Origin: Actinomycetota bacterium
GTDB lineage: Bacteria > Actinomycetota > Thermoleophilia > Solirubrobacterales > Solirubrobacteraceae
Direction: 5' to 3'
Assembly (NCBI GenBank): GCA_005884115.1
Contig: VAXW01000004.1
Span: 186,001-250,000 of the forward strand
Length of the DNA: 64,000 nucleotides
Shown here in pieces: positions 54,593-62,793 of this stretch (position 1 is the stretch's first letter; each line of letters begins with the position of its first letter). The notes under the pieces were generated by a model. The model saw only the letters and a program-made list of their open reading frames with translations. It searched no databases and had not been told where the DNA came from. The position numbers and the translations under genes were made by a program.

Positions 54593-57061
54593 ATGCGAGG
54601 AGTTCGGCTGCACAGGCGTATCGTCGTCGTGGCTGCGGTATTCGTGCTTGCGATTGCTGGTGGCGCCTGGGCGTTCCAGGAACTGCCACCGAAAGCGCCG
54701 GTGAACGACGACATCGGTGCGGGCATCGACCGCACCGTGTCCGTCAGCGGAGGCAACCCGACGAACGCAGACGTCGTGGGCGGCTCGCTCAACAGCGCCA
54801 AACCAGCCGTACCCTGGGCGATCTTCCAGCAGGAAGAGACCGAACCGCCCTCCACCGACCAGATCTTCGTGCGTTCCTTCGCGGAAGGCAAATGGACGAC
54901 GCGCGGCAACGGCACGGTCGGCGGACTGTTTGACGAATCACCAAAATTCCCGGCCTCGCTCAACTTCGATCGAAGCGAGGACGGCGAGGTCCCGGCGATC
55001 GACTTCGCCGGGCCCGCACGCACGGTCCCGTGGGCGACGTGGTACGAGGAAACGGAAGCCTTCTTCTTCGCAACAAACATCTTCGCCAGCCGCTTCGACA
55101 GCAAACAGAACAAGTGGGTCTTTGCGGGCCAGGGTCGCGGTAAAGGGACCTCGGGCCCACCAGTGCCGTCGCTGAACATCAACCCCGAAATGGAAGCCGT
55201 GAACCCTTCGGTTGCGGGAGGCTCGGCCACCGAACCGAGCAAACCGGGGCCCTGGATCACATGGCAAGAGAACCGCGTGTACTTCGAAGAAATTGAAGGG
55301 GTAGAAGAAGAATTCGAAGCCAACCAGATCTATGTGGAGCGTCCCGAAGGGCCCGGAAGGGCGAACTGCGACGGCGTCAAGCCCGAAGGTGTGAAGGAAG
55401 TCATCCCCGGCCAGGAAGGCGAACACGTTCCCGCCATCGGAGGATTCTGCTGGCAGCAGGTCGGCGTGCCCCGCTTCCCGCTCGAAGAACCCGAGCCGAG
55501 CCTCAACGTCGATCCGTCGCGCCAAGGGGTCGAGCCCGACATAGCTTTCACAGGCAAAGAAGACACCGTCCCGTGGGTGGTCTGGTACGAGAAGGAAGCC
55601 TCCTTCCTCAAAGAACCGCTCCGGAGCAACGAGATGGTCTTCGCCGCAAAGGGCGTCAAAGATGGAGTCTCGGCGAACGGAGGCTTTCACTGGGTGGCCG
55701 TTGGAACCCAGCTCAGCGGCACGCTCGACACGTCGGGTGAAGGCACGAACAAGTTCGGAAAGTGCGCCGAATCGATCGAAAACGAGGAACACTGCTCGCT
55801 GAACAAGAACCCCTCAGCCAACGCCGAGGATCCGCGCGTGGCCGCCGGCACGATGAACCCCGCCAACGCCACCGTGCCGTGGGTGGCATGGGACGAGAAC
55901 CTCGGCGGCGTGAAGCAGATCTTCGTCGCGCGCCTGGTCGAAGGCACGCATTTCGAGCTCGCCAACGGTGGCCAGCCGATCTCATTCGGCTCGAACGACT
56001 CCACGCGTCCCGACATCACGTTCTCGGGCAACACGCCCTACGTGTCCTGGCGGGAGGACATCGGGGGTGGCGTCACCAAGGGCTTCTACGGCCACCTCGT
56101 CAACGCTGCCAACCCGACGTTCGTGCTCGATGAAAGCAACGTCCCACTGACGCCGACCGGCGTTGGCTCGGGCAAAGCGGACGTCCGCGAGCCGATCTCC
56201 TCGGGGTGCATCGCCACGCCCGCCAACGTTGACGGGAGCGTGTGCCAAGGCGGGGCAGTGGGGACCCCGTTCTTTCTGTTCACGAACGGAAATCCGCTGC
56301 GAAGCCTGTTCGCCGACGCATACCAGCCGGAAGCGCCGGTCACGGGCGGGGCGAGCGAAGTCACGACCTCGAGCGGTGTGGTGAGCGGCGCGGTGAACCC
56401 GTTGGGCGCTTCGGTCAACGTGTTCTTCGAATACGGCACGTCCACCGCCTACGGCCAGGCGACTGGTGCAGCGAAGACCGCTCCGAACAACTCGGCGACC
56501 CCGTTTGCGGCCACGCTTTCGGGGCTGCCGGCGGGGACCACGATCCACTACCGCGCCGTCGCCCGCTCGGACTTCGGCACCTTCGTGGGCTCCGATCAGA
56601 CGTTCGCGACCAAGGCTGCGCCTGCGCCGCCCCCTCCGCCCGTCCTCAACGGAACCGCGAAAGTCGGCCGGGCGAAAGTCAAAGGGACGGCAGCATATGT
56701 CCCGATCTCCTGCACCGGGCCCACAGGCGCGACGTGCAAACTCAGGCTGCGGCTGAGCGTCATCGAGGTCTTCAGGGGTCACAAGCTCGTCGCGCTGACC
56801 GCCAGGAAGAAGCTCAAGCGCAAGCTCGTCGTGGTCGGGAGCGCCAGCGTTACGCTGAAAGCCGGCCAGAGCCGCATAGTGAAGATCTCGCTGAACGGCA
56901 CCGGGCGGCGGCTGCTCGCCAAACGCCACAAGCTCAAAGTCAGGCTGCGCGTGGCTCAGACGTTCGCAAGCGCGCCTGGCGCCGCCGCGATAAGGCCCAG
57001 GACGGTCTCGACCCAGATCCTCACCTTCAAAGCGCGCAAACGGCACAAGCACCACCACTAG
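54593..57061 (+). CDS. Large secreted repeat protein with fibronectin-like domain
   Basis: An 822-aa exported protein. Signal peptide: RRIVVVAAVFVLAIAGGAWA (about 8-27). At least six copies of a repeat carrying (T/A)VPW-x2-W-x-E follow: AVPWAIFQQEE, TVPWATWYEE, KPGPWITWQEN, TVPWVVWYEKE, TVPWVAWDEN, TPYVSWREDIGG, each with a following Q-IFVxR strand, suggesting a six-bladed beta-propeller over about 50-560. A fibronectin-III-like domain (TTSSGVVSGAVNPLGASVNVFFEYGTSTAYGQATG, then YRAVARSDFG) covers about 585-680, a Pro stretch follows, then a Lys/Arg-rich C-terminal domain. Glu is mostly GAA, unlike the neighbours. Likely a cell-surface or spore-surface protein; function unknown. Confidence 0.85.
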   Translation: MRGVRLHRRIVVVAAVFVLAIAGGAWAFQELPPKAPVNDDIGAGIDRTVSVSGGNPTNADVVGGSLNSAKPAVPWAIFQQEETEPPSTDQIFVRSFAEGKWTTRGNGTVGGLFDESPKFPASLNFDRSEDGEVPAIDFAGPARTVPWATWYEETEAFFFATNIFASRFDSKQNKWVFAGQGRGKGTSGPPVPSLNINPEMEAVNPSVAGGSATEPSKPGPWITWQENRVYFEEIEGVEEEFEANQIYVERPEGPGRANCDGVKPEGVKEVIPGQEGEHVPAIGGFCWQQVGVPRFPLEEPEPSLNVDPSRQGVEPDIAFTGKEDTVPWVVWYEKEASFLKEPLRSNEMVFAAKGVKDGVSANGGFHWVAVGTQLSGTLDTSGEGTNKFGKCAESIENEEHCSLNKNPSANAEDPRVAAGTMNPANATVPWVAWDENLGGVKQIFVARLVEGTHFELANGGQPISFGSNDSTRPDITFSGNTPYVSWREDIGGGVTKGFYGHLVNAANPTFVLDESNVPLTPTGVGSGKADVREPISSGCIATPANVDGSVCQGGAVGTPFFLFTNGNPLRSLFADAYQPEAPVTGGASEVTTSSGVVSGAVNPLGASVNVFFEYGTSTAYGQATGAAKTAPNNSATPFAATLSGLPAGTTIHYRAVARSDFGTFVGSDQTFATKAAPAPPPPPVLNGTAKVGRAKVKGTAAYVPISCTGPTGATCKLRLRLSVIEVFRGHKLVALTARKKLKRKLVVVGSASVTLKAGQSRIVKISLNGTGRRLLAKRHKLKVRLRVAQTFASAPGAAAIRPRTVSTQILTFKARKRHKHHH

Positions 57062-57134
57062 GAGAGCGACAGCGGGCAGTCGATGAGCGGCGGGCCGCGG
57101 TGCCCGTCGCTCTCATCGGTGCAATGCTCAGCGC

Positions 57135-57833
57135 ATGGCCTCCCCGCGCTCCGGAGCAGAGCGGCGTGCGCGCCTCAAGGACGCGCAGCTCTACCTGGTG
57201 TGTCCGCCGAGCGCCGAGCCGGCGGACCGAGGAGGGCGCGAGCTGAGCGAGCTCGTGCGCGCAGCCATCGCCGGCGGCGTGGACGTCGTGCAGCTGCGCG
57301 AGAAGCACCTCGCCGATGACGCCTTGACCGAGAGAGGGCGCGAGCTCGCCGCGCTGTGCCGGCAGAGCGGCGCCCTCTTCATCCTCAACGACCGCCCCGA
57401 CCTCGCCGTCGCCGCCGGTGCCGACGGCGCGCACGTCGGGCAGGACGACATGCCCGTCGCCGACGCGCGGGCGCTCGTCGGGGCCGAAATGTTGATCGGG
57501 CTCTCGACGCACTCGGAGGCGCAGATCGACGCCGCCTGCGAGAACGCCCATGCGGGATCCGGCGCCGACTACATCGCGGTGGGGCCCGTGCACGAGACGC
57601 CGACCAAGCCCGGGCGCCCCGCCGTCGGGGTCGGGCTCGTGGGCTACGCCGCCGCCCGCGCGCGCGAGCTTCCGTTCTTTGCGATCGGCGGCCTCGACAG
57701 CGACAACCTCGGCGCCGTGACCGCCGCCGGCGCCCGCCGCGTGGTCGTGCTCAGAGCAATCGCCGACGCCGCCGATCCCGAACGTGCCGCGCGCGAGCTG
57801 CGCAGCCAGCTCGGCACCGCCGAAGAGAGGTGA
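57135..57833 (+). CDS. thiE: Thiamine-phosphate synthase
   Basis: A 232-aa TIM-barrel enzyme joining the pyrimidine and thiazole halves of thiamine. Motifs: LYLVCPPSAEP, GGVDVVQLREKHLADD near residue 49, FILNDRPDLAVAAGADGAHVGQDDMPVADAR near 81, IGLSTHSEAQI, DYIAVGPVHETPTKPGRPAVGVG near 145 and FFAIGGLDSDNLGAV. The start is ATG 57135. It lies on the opposite strand from thiOSG, 2.7 kb away, with the repeat protein between. Its stop overlaps the next gene's GTG as GTGA. Confidence 0.95.
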   Translation: MASPRSGAERRARLKDAQLYLVCPPSAEPADRGGRELSELVRAAIAGGVDVVQLREKHLADDALTERGRELAALCRQSGALFILNDRPDLAVAAGADGAHVGQDDMPVADARALVGAEMLIGLSTHSEAQIDAACENAHAGSGADYIAVGPVHETPTKPGRPAVGVGLVGYAAARARELPFFAIGGLDSDNLGAVTAAGARRVVVLRAIADAADPERAARELRSQLGTAEER

Positions 57834-58294
57834 GTGGGTTGAGCGGCCCGCGCGAGCAGCCGCGCGCACCGCAAGCGCAGCCAGATCGCGCCGACCGGCA
57901 GCCGCCGCGACCGCTCGAGGAGAGCGAGCGTCCGCCCGCGCTGATCGTGTCCGTCGGCGTCTGCTTCGCGCTCGCGCTCGGCGTGATCGTGGGAGCGGTG
58001 AGCGTCCACGACCTCAGCCGTCACGGCGGATCGCTGCCCGGAGCGCTGCTGCTCGCGTTCACGCTGCTGCTGCTGGCGCGCGGGATGTACAGATGCCGCT
58101 ACTGGGCCGTGCTCGCGTTCCAGGCCCTGCTCGCATTTCAGATCCTCGTAACCTCGCTGGCGCTCGTCGTTGCCTCGACCATCTTGGCCGCCGCGCTGTG
58201 CGCGCTCAGCATCACGCTCGCCGGCTGGCTGTTCTGGAAGCTCGTCGGCGTGATGGCGCGCATCCAAGCACCCCACGAGCCACCACGTCCGTAG
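57830..58294 (+). CDS. Small polytopic membrane protein of unknown function
   Basis: A 154-aa protein: a Pro/Arg-rich cytoplasmic head (residues 1-35), then four hydrophobic segments: ALIVSVGVCFALALGVIVGAVSV, GALLLAFTLLLLARGMY, YWAVLAFQALLAFQILVTSLALVVAS and LAAALCALSITLAGWLFWKLVGVM. GTG 57830 overlaps the thiE stop, so it is translated with it. Family not recognised; no link to thiamine transport can be shown. Confidence 0.7.
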   Translation: MSGLSGPREQPRAPQAQPDRADRQPPRPLEESERPPALIVSVGVCFALALGVIVGAVSVHDLSRHGGSLPGALLLAFTLLLLARGMYRCRYWAVLAFQALLAFQILVTSLALVVASTILAAALCALSITLAGWLFWKLVGVMARIQAPHEPPRP

Positions 58295-58337
58295 CAGCGG
58301 GCGCCGCTCAGGAGCGCTTCGATAGGCTCACCGCGCC

Positions 58338-59708
58338 ATGGCGGAGGCCTCGTATGACTGCATCGTTGTCGGCTCCGGACCTGGCGGCTACGTCGCGGCG
58401 ATCCGCTCCGCGCAACTTGGTAAACGCACCGCCGTGGTCGAGCGCGACAAGGTCGGCGGGCGCTGCCTCAACTACGCGTGCATCCCCGCAAAGGCGCTGC
58501 TGCGCTCGGCCGACGTGCTCGATGAGATCCGCGACAGCGAGCAGTTCGGGATCAACGTCAGCGGCGTGCAGGTCGACTACGCGGCGGTTCAAGCGCGGCG
58601 CGAGAAGGTCGTCACGACGCTCACCTCCGGTGTCAGCAACCTGTTCAAGAAACACTCCATCGACCTCATCGAGGGCAGCGCCACCCTCTCCGCCGACGCC
58701 GCTGTAAAGGTCGGCGGCGATACATACGCGGCCGCCACCGTCATCCTCGCGACGGGCTCAGTCCCGCGATCGATCCCCGGCGTGCAGTTCGGCGGGCGGG
58801 TCATCGGTACCGAGGAGGCATGGGCGCTGCCCGAGCTCCCCGCACGCCTGGCCGTCGTCGGCGCCGGCGCCTCCGGCGCCGAGATCGCATCGGGCTTCGC
58901 GCGCCTGGGGAGCGAGGTGCTGCTGCTCGAGGCGCTCGAGCAGGTGCTCCCCACCGAGGACGTCGACATCTCGCGGCTCGTGCAGCGCGGGCTCAAGCGC
59001 CAGGGCGTCGACGTGCAGACGGGCACGCTCGTCGCCGACGTGACAGTGCTCGAGGAGAGCGTGCGCGTCTCCTACGGCCCCGAGAGCGCGGAGGTGGACT
59101 ACCTGGTGATCGCGACCGGCCGCGGCGCCGACGTCGAGGGCCTCGGCCTCGCCGAGGCCGGCGTGCAGACCGACGAGTCGGGCCTCGTGCACGTCGACGG
59201 TGCGCAGCAGACCACGCGCGAGAACCTGTACGCGATCGGCGACCTCGTCTCCGGGCCCGCGCTCGCGCACAAGGCCTCCGATGAGGGGATCATCGCCGTC
59301 GAGCACTCCGCCGGGCACACCACGGAGCCGCTGTACCACCCCGACATCCCGCGCGCCACCTTCTGCGCCCCCAACGTCGGCTCCTTCGGCCTCACCGAGG
59401 CACAGGCGCGCGAGCTCGGAAACGACGTCGTGATCGGCAAGGTCACTTATGGGACCGTCGGCGGAGGCACCGTCTACGGCGACCGCACCGGCCTCGTCAA
59501 GCTCGTCGGGGAGTCGCGCTACGGCGAGCTGCTCGGCGGGCACATCGTCGGCTCGCGCGCCACCGAGCTGATCCAGGAGCTCGTCAACGTGCGCCTGCTC
59601 GAGGGCGGCTTCTCCGAGGTCGCGCGCATCGTCCACGGCCATCCCACGCTCTCGGAGGCCGTGATGGAAGCCGGGCGCGCGGCCGACGGCTGGCTGATCC
59701 ACGGGTAG
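58338..59708 (+). CDS. lpd: Dihydrolipoyl dehydrogenase (E3)
   Basis: A 456-aa FAD disulfide oxidoreductase, E3 of 2-oxoacid dehydrogenase complexes. FAD motif: CIVVGSGPGGYVAAIRSAQLGKRTAVVE; redox-active disulfide in GGRCLNYACIPAKALL near residue 41; NAD motif LAVVGAGASGAEIASGFARLGSEV near 170; YAIGDLVSGPALAHKASDEG near 295; C-terminal His-Glu in IVHGHPTLSEAVMEAGRAADG. TAGGCT lies nine bases before ATG 58338. It heads the pyruvate dehydrogenase region. Confidence 0.96.
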   Translation: MAEASYDCIVVGSGPGGYVAAIRSAQLGKRTAVVERDKVGGRCLNYACIPAKALLRSADVLDEIRDSEQFGINVSGVQVDYAAVQARREKVVTTLTSGVSNLFKKHSIDLIEGSATLSADAAVKVGGDTYAAATVILATGSVPRSIPGVQFGGRVIGTEEAWALPELPARLAVVGAGASGAEIASGFARLGSEVLLLEALEQVLPTEDVDISRLVQRGLKRQGVDVQTGTLVADVTVLEESVRVSYGPESAEVDYLVIATGRGADVEGLGLAEAGVQTDESGLVHVDGAQQTTRENLYAIGDLVSGPALAHKASDEGIIAVEHSAGHTTEPLYHPDIPRATFCAPNVGSFGLTEAQARELGNDVVIGKVTYGTVGGGTVYGDRTGLVKLVGESRYGELLGGHIVGSRATELIQELVNVRLLEGGFSEVARIVHGHPTLSEAVMEAGRAADGWLIHG

Positions 59709-59766
59709 CGCGGGCGCTCCTGCGGCGGGCGGATGCGCCGCACAGGCAGGCGATTAACCTCTTGGC

Positions 59767-60432
59767 GTGGGCGAGCGACCGGCGAGCTTCTACTTCGACC
59801 TGGCCAGCCCGCTCTGCTACCTGGCGGCCGAGCGCGTGCTGCACGCGCTCGCCCTCCCCGTGCAGTGGCAGCCCGTGCTCGCGCGCGAGCTGACGAGCGC
59901 GAGGCGCTTGCCTGGCGCCCCCGCCAACGGCTCCACGCCGGCAGGCGAGGAGCCGCTATCAACAAACCTCACAGCCCCTGAAGCACCTTCGCTCGGCAGT
60001 GAGGAGCGCTACCGCGCGCGCATCGCCGAGCTCGCGCAACAGCTCGCGCTTCAGCCGCTGCGCTGGCCCGCGGAGTTCCCCTTCGACAGCGCGCTTGCCA
60101 TGCGCGCCGCCACCTACGCGAAGTCGATCGGGCGCGGCGTCGCCTTCGCGCAGGCCGCGTTCCGGCAAGCCTTCGCAGGCGGTCGCGACCTCGGCGAGCG
60201 CGAGGGTGTGCTGATCGCTGCCGCCTCCTGCGAGATGCACCCGGCCGCCGTGCTCGCAGCGCTCGAGCGCCAGGGGATCGCGCGCGAGCTCGAGCAGGCG
60301 ACCGCCCGCGCGGCTCAGACAGGGGTCTCCAGCGTGCCCGCGCTCAGCGTCGCCGGGCGTGTGTTCGCCGGAGAGCACGCACTCGAGCGCGCCGCCGCGC
60401 ACGTCGGCGCCAGGGCTGCGGGAGCGCTGTGA
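59767..60432 (+). CDS. DsbA-like/2-hydroxychromene-2-carboxylate isomerase-type protein
   Basis: A 221-aa thioredoxin-fold protein of the DSBA/HCCA isomerase (kappa GST-like) group: ASFYFDLASPLCYLAAERV at the start, the helical insert LRWPAEFPFDSALAMRAATYAKSIGRGVAFAQAAFRQAFAGGRDLGEREGVLIAA near 95-150, and the cis-Pro region TGVSSVPALSVAGRVFAGEHALE near 185. There is no CxxC, so it is unlikely to be a disulfide oxidase. GTG 59767 has TAACCT six bases upstream. Its stop overlaps the next gene (GTGA). Position between lpd and pdhA suggests coexpression with the pyruvate dehydrogenase. Confidence 0.82.
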   Translation: MGERPASFYFDLASPLCYLAAERVLHALALPVQWQPVLARELTSARRLPGAPANGSTPAGEEPLSTNLTAPEAPSLGSEERYRARIAELAQQLALQPLRWPAEFPFDSALAMRAATYAKSIGRGVAFAQAAFRQAFAGGRDLGEREGVLIAAASCEMHPAAVLAALERQGIARELEQATARAAQTGVSSVPALSVAGRVFAGEHALERAAAHVGARAAGAL

Positions 60433-60668
60433 GGGCCAATCGCGCGTACCGGCTGATCGTCACCCGCGGCGGGCGCGCGCCCGCCCTGCTGGCCGGCGCC
60501 CAGCGGGTCGACCACGTCGAGATCGTCGAGATAGACAGCGGCGAAGTGGTGCTGTTCTGGGATCGCCCTCCGCACGCTGCCTCGCAGCTGGCGCGAGCCC
60601 TGCGCGAGGAGCTGTCCTCGCTCGAGGCCGAGGAGTTTCTCGCCCGCTGGAGTAGCGTGGAGGACTGA
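60429..60668 (+). CDS. Small conserved-looking protein in the pyruvate dehydrogenase operon
   Basis: A 79-aa soluble protein: YRLIVTRGGRAPALLAGAQRVDHVEIVEIDSGEVVLFWDRPPHAASQLARALREELSSLEAEEFLARWSSVED. It reads as a small alpha/beta domain (two or three strands and a helix). No family recognised. GTG 60429 is coupled to the previous gene and its stop overlaps pdhA's ATG by one base, so it is certainly translated within the operon, perhaps as a small regulator or assembly factor. Confidence 0.7.
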   Translation: MRANRAYRLIVTRGGRAPALLAGAQRVDHVEIVEIDSGEVVLFWDRPPHAASQLARALREELSSLEAEEFLARWSSVED

Positions 60669-61774
60669 TGCCCACGCTTCCCGCACCCGAGGTTGCGCGC
60701 GAGTGGCTTGCGACCATGATGCTCATCCGGCGTTTCGAGGAGCGCGCCGGCGAGATGTACGCGCGCGCCAAGATCGGCGGCTTCCTTCATCTCTCGATCG
60801 GCGAGGAGGCCACGATCGTGGGGAGCGCGCGCGCCCTGCGCGAGAGCGACTACCTGATCTCCACCTACCGCTCGCACGGGCACGCGCTCGTGCGCGGCAC
60901 TCCGCCCGAGAGCGTGATGGCCGAGCTCTTCGGGCGCGTCGACGGCTGCTCGCACGGGCGCGGCGGCTCGATGCACATGTTCGATGGCTCGCGCCGCTTC
61001 ATGGGCGGCTACGGCATCGTCGGCGGCAACCTCCCGATCGCCGCCGGCCTGGCGCTCGCCTGCGACTACAAGGGGTCCGACGATCTCACGCTGTGCACGT
61101 TCGGCGATGGAGCATCAAACCAGGGGACGTTCGGCGAGACGCTCAACCTCGCCGCCCTGTGGCAGCTGCCGGTCCTCTTCATGGTCATCAACAACCAGTT
61201 CGGGATGGGCACCGCTCTGCGCCGCCACTCCGCCGTCACCGACCTGCAGCGCAAGGGAGAGAGCCTCGGGGTGCCCGGCATGCGCTGCGACGGGATGGAC
61301 GTGCTCGACACCCACGGGGTCGTCTGCGAGGCAATCCGGCGCGTGCGCGAAGACCGCCGGCCGCTGCTTATTGAGGCCGTCACCTACCGCTTCCGCGGAC
61401 ACTCGATGGCCGACCCCGAGCAGTACCGCTCGCGCGAGGAGGTCGAGCGCTGGCAGGCGCGCGACCCGATCCCCGCCTTCGGCAACAAGCTGGTCGCAGA
61501 GGGCGCGCTCGACGAGTCCGAGCTCGCTCAGCTCGATGCGCAGGCCTCCGCCCGGGTCGACGAAGCGGTCGCCTTCGCCGAGAGCTCTCCCTTTCCCAAA
61601 CCCGAGTCGCTCTACGACAACGTCTACGTGCTCGACCAGGACGTCCCCGGCTGGTACTCGCTGCACACCACCGACCAGGACCACATTCCCTCACGGGACC
61701 AGGAGGCCTCCCAGGCGGGCGAGATACCGCGGCAGATGAGCGACGCCGTGCGCCTCGGCGAGGAGGCGTCCTGA
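60668..61774 (+). CDS. pdhA: Pyruvate dehydrogenase E1 component, alpha subunit
   Basis: A 368-aa thiamine-diphosphate enzyme subunit. MMLIRRFEERAGEMYARAKIGGFLHLSIGEEA opens it; SHGHALVRG near 77, GRGGSMHMFD near 100; the ThDP-binding GDGASNQGTFGETLNLAALWQLPVLFMVINNQFGMGT near 145-180; and TYRFRGHSMADPEQYRSREEV near 240. The C-terminus is longer than usual (IPSRDQEASQAGEIPRQ). It decarboxylates pyruvate with PdhB. Could in principle serve acetoin or another 2-oxoacid, as these families overlap. Confidence 0.93.
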   Translation: MPTLPAPEVAREWLATMMLIRRFEERAGEMYARAKIGGFLHLSIGEEATIVGSARALRESDYLISTYRSHGHALVRGTPPESVMAELFGRVDGCSHGRGGSMHMFDGSRRFMGGYGIVGGNLPIAAGLALACDYKGSDDLTLCTFGDGASNQGTFGETLNLAALWQLPVLFMVINNQFGMGTALRRHSAVTDLQRKGESLGVPGMRCDGMDVLDTHGVVCEAIRRVREDRRPLLIEAVTYRFRGHSMADPEQYRSREEVERWQARDPIPAFGNKLVAEGALDESELAQLDAQASARVDEAVAFAESSPFPKPESLYDNVYVLDQDVPGWYSLHTTDQDHIPSRDQEASQAGEIPRQMSDAVRLGEEAS

Positions 61775-62793
61775 TGGCCGCGATGCGCTACCGCGACGCG
61801 CTAAACGCCGCACTGCGCGAGGAGCTGCAACGAGACGAGCGCGTGTTCCTGATGGGCGAGGACATCGGCGTGTTCGGTGGCGCGTTCAAGGTAACCGCCG
61901 GCCTGCTCGACGAGTTCGGCGAGAAGCGCGTGCGCGACACGCCGATCTCCGAGAACACGATCGTCGGCATGGGCGTCGGCGCCGCTATGGCCGGCCTGCG
62001 CCCTGTCGTCGAGCTGATGACGATCAACTTCTCGCTGCTCGCCTTCGACCAGATCGTCAACCACGCCGCGCACATCCACTACATGTTCGGCGGCCAGGTC
62101 ACCGTCCCGCTCGTGCTGCGCATGCCCCAGGGCGCCGGCCACCAGCTCGGGCCAACGCACTCCCATTGCCTGGAGGCGATGTTCATGCACGTGCCCGGCC
62201 TGCTCGTCGCAGCCCCCGGCACGCCCGCCGACGCCAAGGGCCTGCTGAAGACCGCGATCCGCGACGAGAACCCGGTCGTGTTCATCGAGCACGAGTCGCT
62301 CTACGGCATCAGCGGCGAGGTTCCCGAGGAGGAGGAGGCGCTCGTCGGCTTCGGCCGCGCGCGCGTCGCTCGCGAGGGCTCCGACGTGACCGTTGTCGGC
62401 ATCTCGCGCATGGCCCGCACCGCCGAGCGCGCCGCCGAGACGCTCGCGGCCGAGCACGGCGTGCACGCGGAGGTGATCGACCCGCGCACGCTGCGGCCGC
62501 TCGACCTCGACACAGTGCTCGCCTCGGTCGCGAGCACCAACCACTGCGTGATCGTCGAGGAGGGCTGGCCGCACGGCGGCGTGGGCGCCAACCTCGCCGC
62601 GTTGATCTCCGAGCAGGCCTTCGACGACCTCGACGCGCCCGTGCAGCGCGTGAGCGGCGCCGACGCGCCGATGCCGTACTCGAAGCCGCTCGAGGACGCG
62701 GCATATCCGCACGAGGCGCAGGTCGTGCAGGCCGCTTTGGCCGTGCTCGGCCAGAGCCAGGGGCCGCCCGCCGGCCCGGGAGGCGGCAGCTGA
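61774..62793 (+). CDS. pdhB: Pyruvate dehydrogenase E1 component, beta subunit
   Basis: A 339-aa transketolase-like subunit. Motifs: MRYRDALNAALREELQRDERVFLMGEDIGVFGGAFKVTAGL, RVRDTPISENTIVGMGVGAAMAGLRPVVELM near 50, and FGGQVTVPLVLRMPQGAGHQLGPTHSH near 105, with EVIDPRTLRPLDLDTVLASV near 240. Its ATG overlaps the pdhA stop by one base; pdhC follows with the same overlap. Forms E1 with PdhA. Confidence 0.95.
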   Translation: MAAMRYRDALNAALREELQRDERVFLMGEDIGVFGGAFKVTAGLLDEFGEKRVRDTPISENTIVGMGVGAAMAGLRPVVELMTINFSLLAFDQIVNHAAHIHYMFGGQVTVPLVLRMPQGAGHQLGPTHSHCLEAMFMHVPGLLVAAPGTPADAKGLLKTAIRDENPVVFIEHESLYGISGEVPEEEEALVGFGRARVAREGSDVTVVGISRMARTAERAAETLAAEHGVHAEVIDPRTLRPLDLDTVLASVASTNHCVIVEEGWPHGGVGANLAALISEQAFDDLDAPVQRVSGADAPMPYSKPLEDAAYPHEAQVVQAALAVLGQSQGPPAGPGGGS

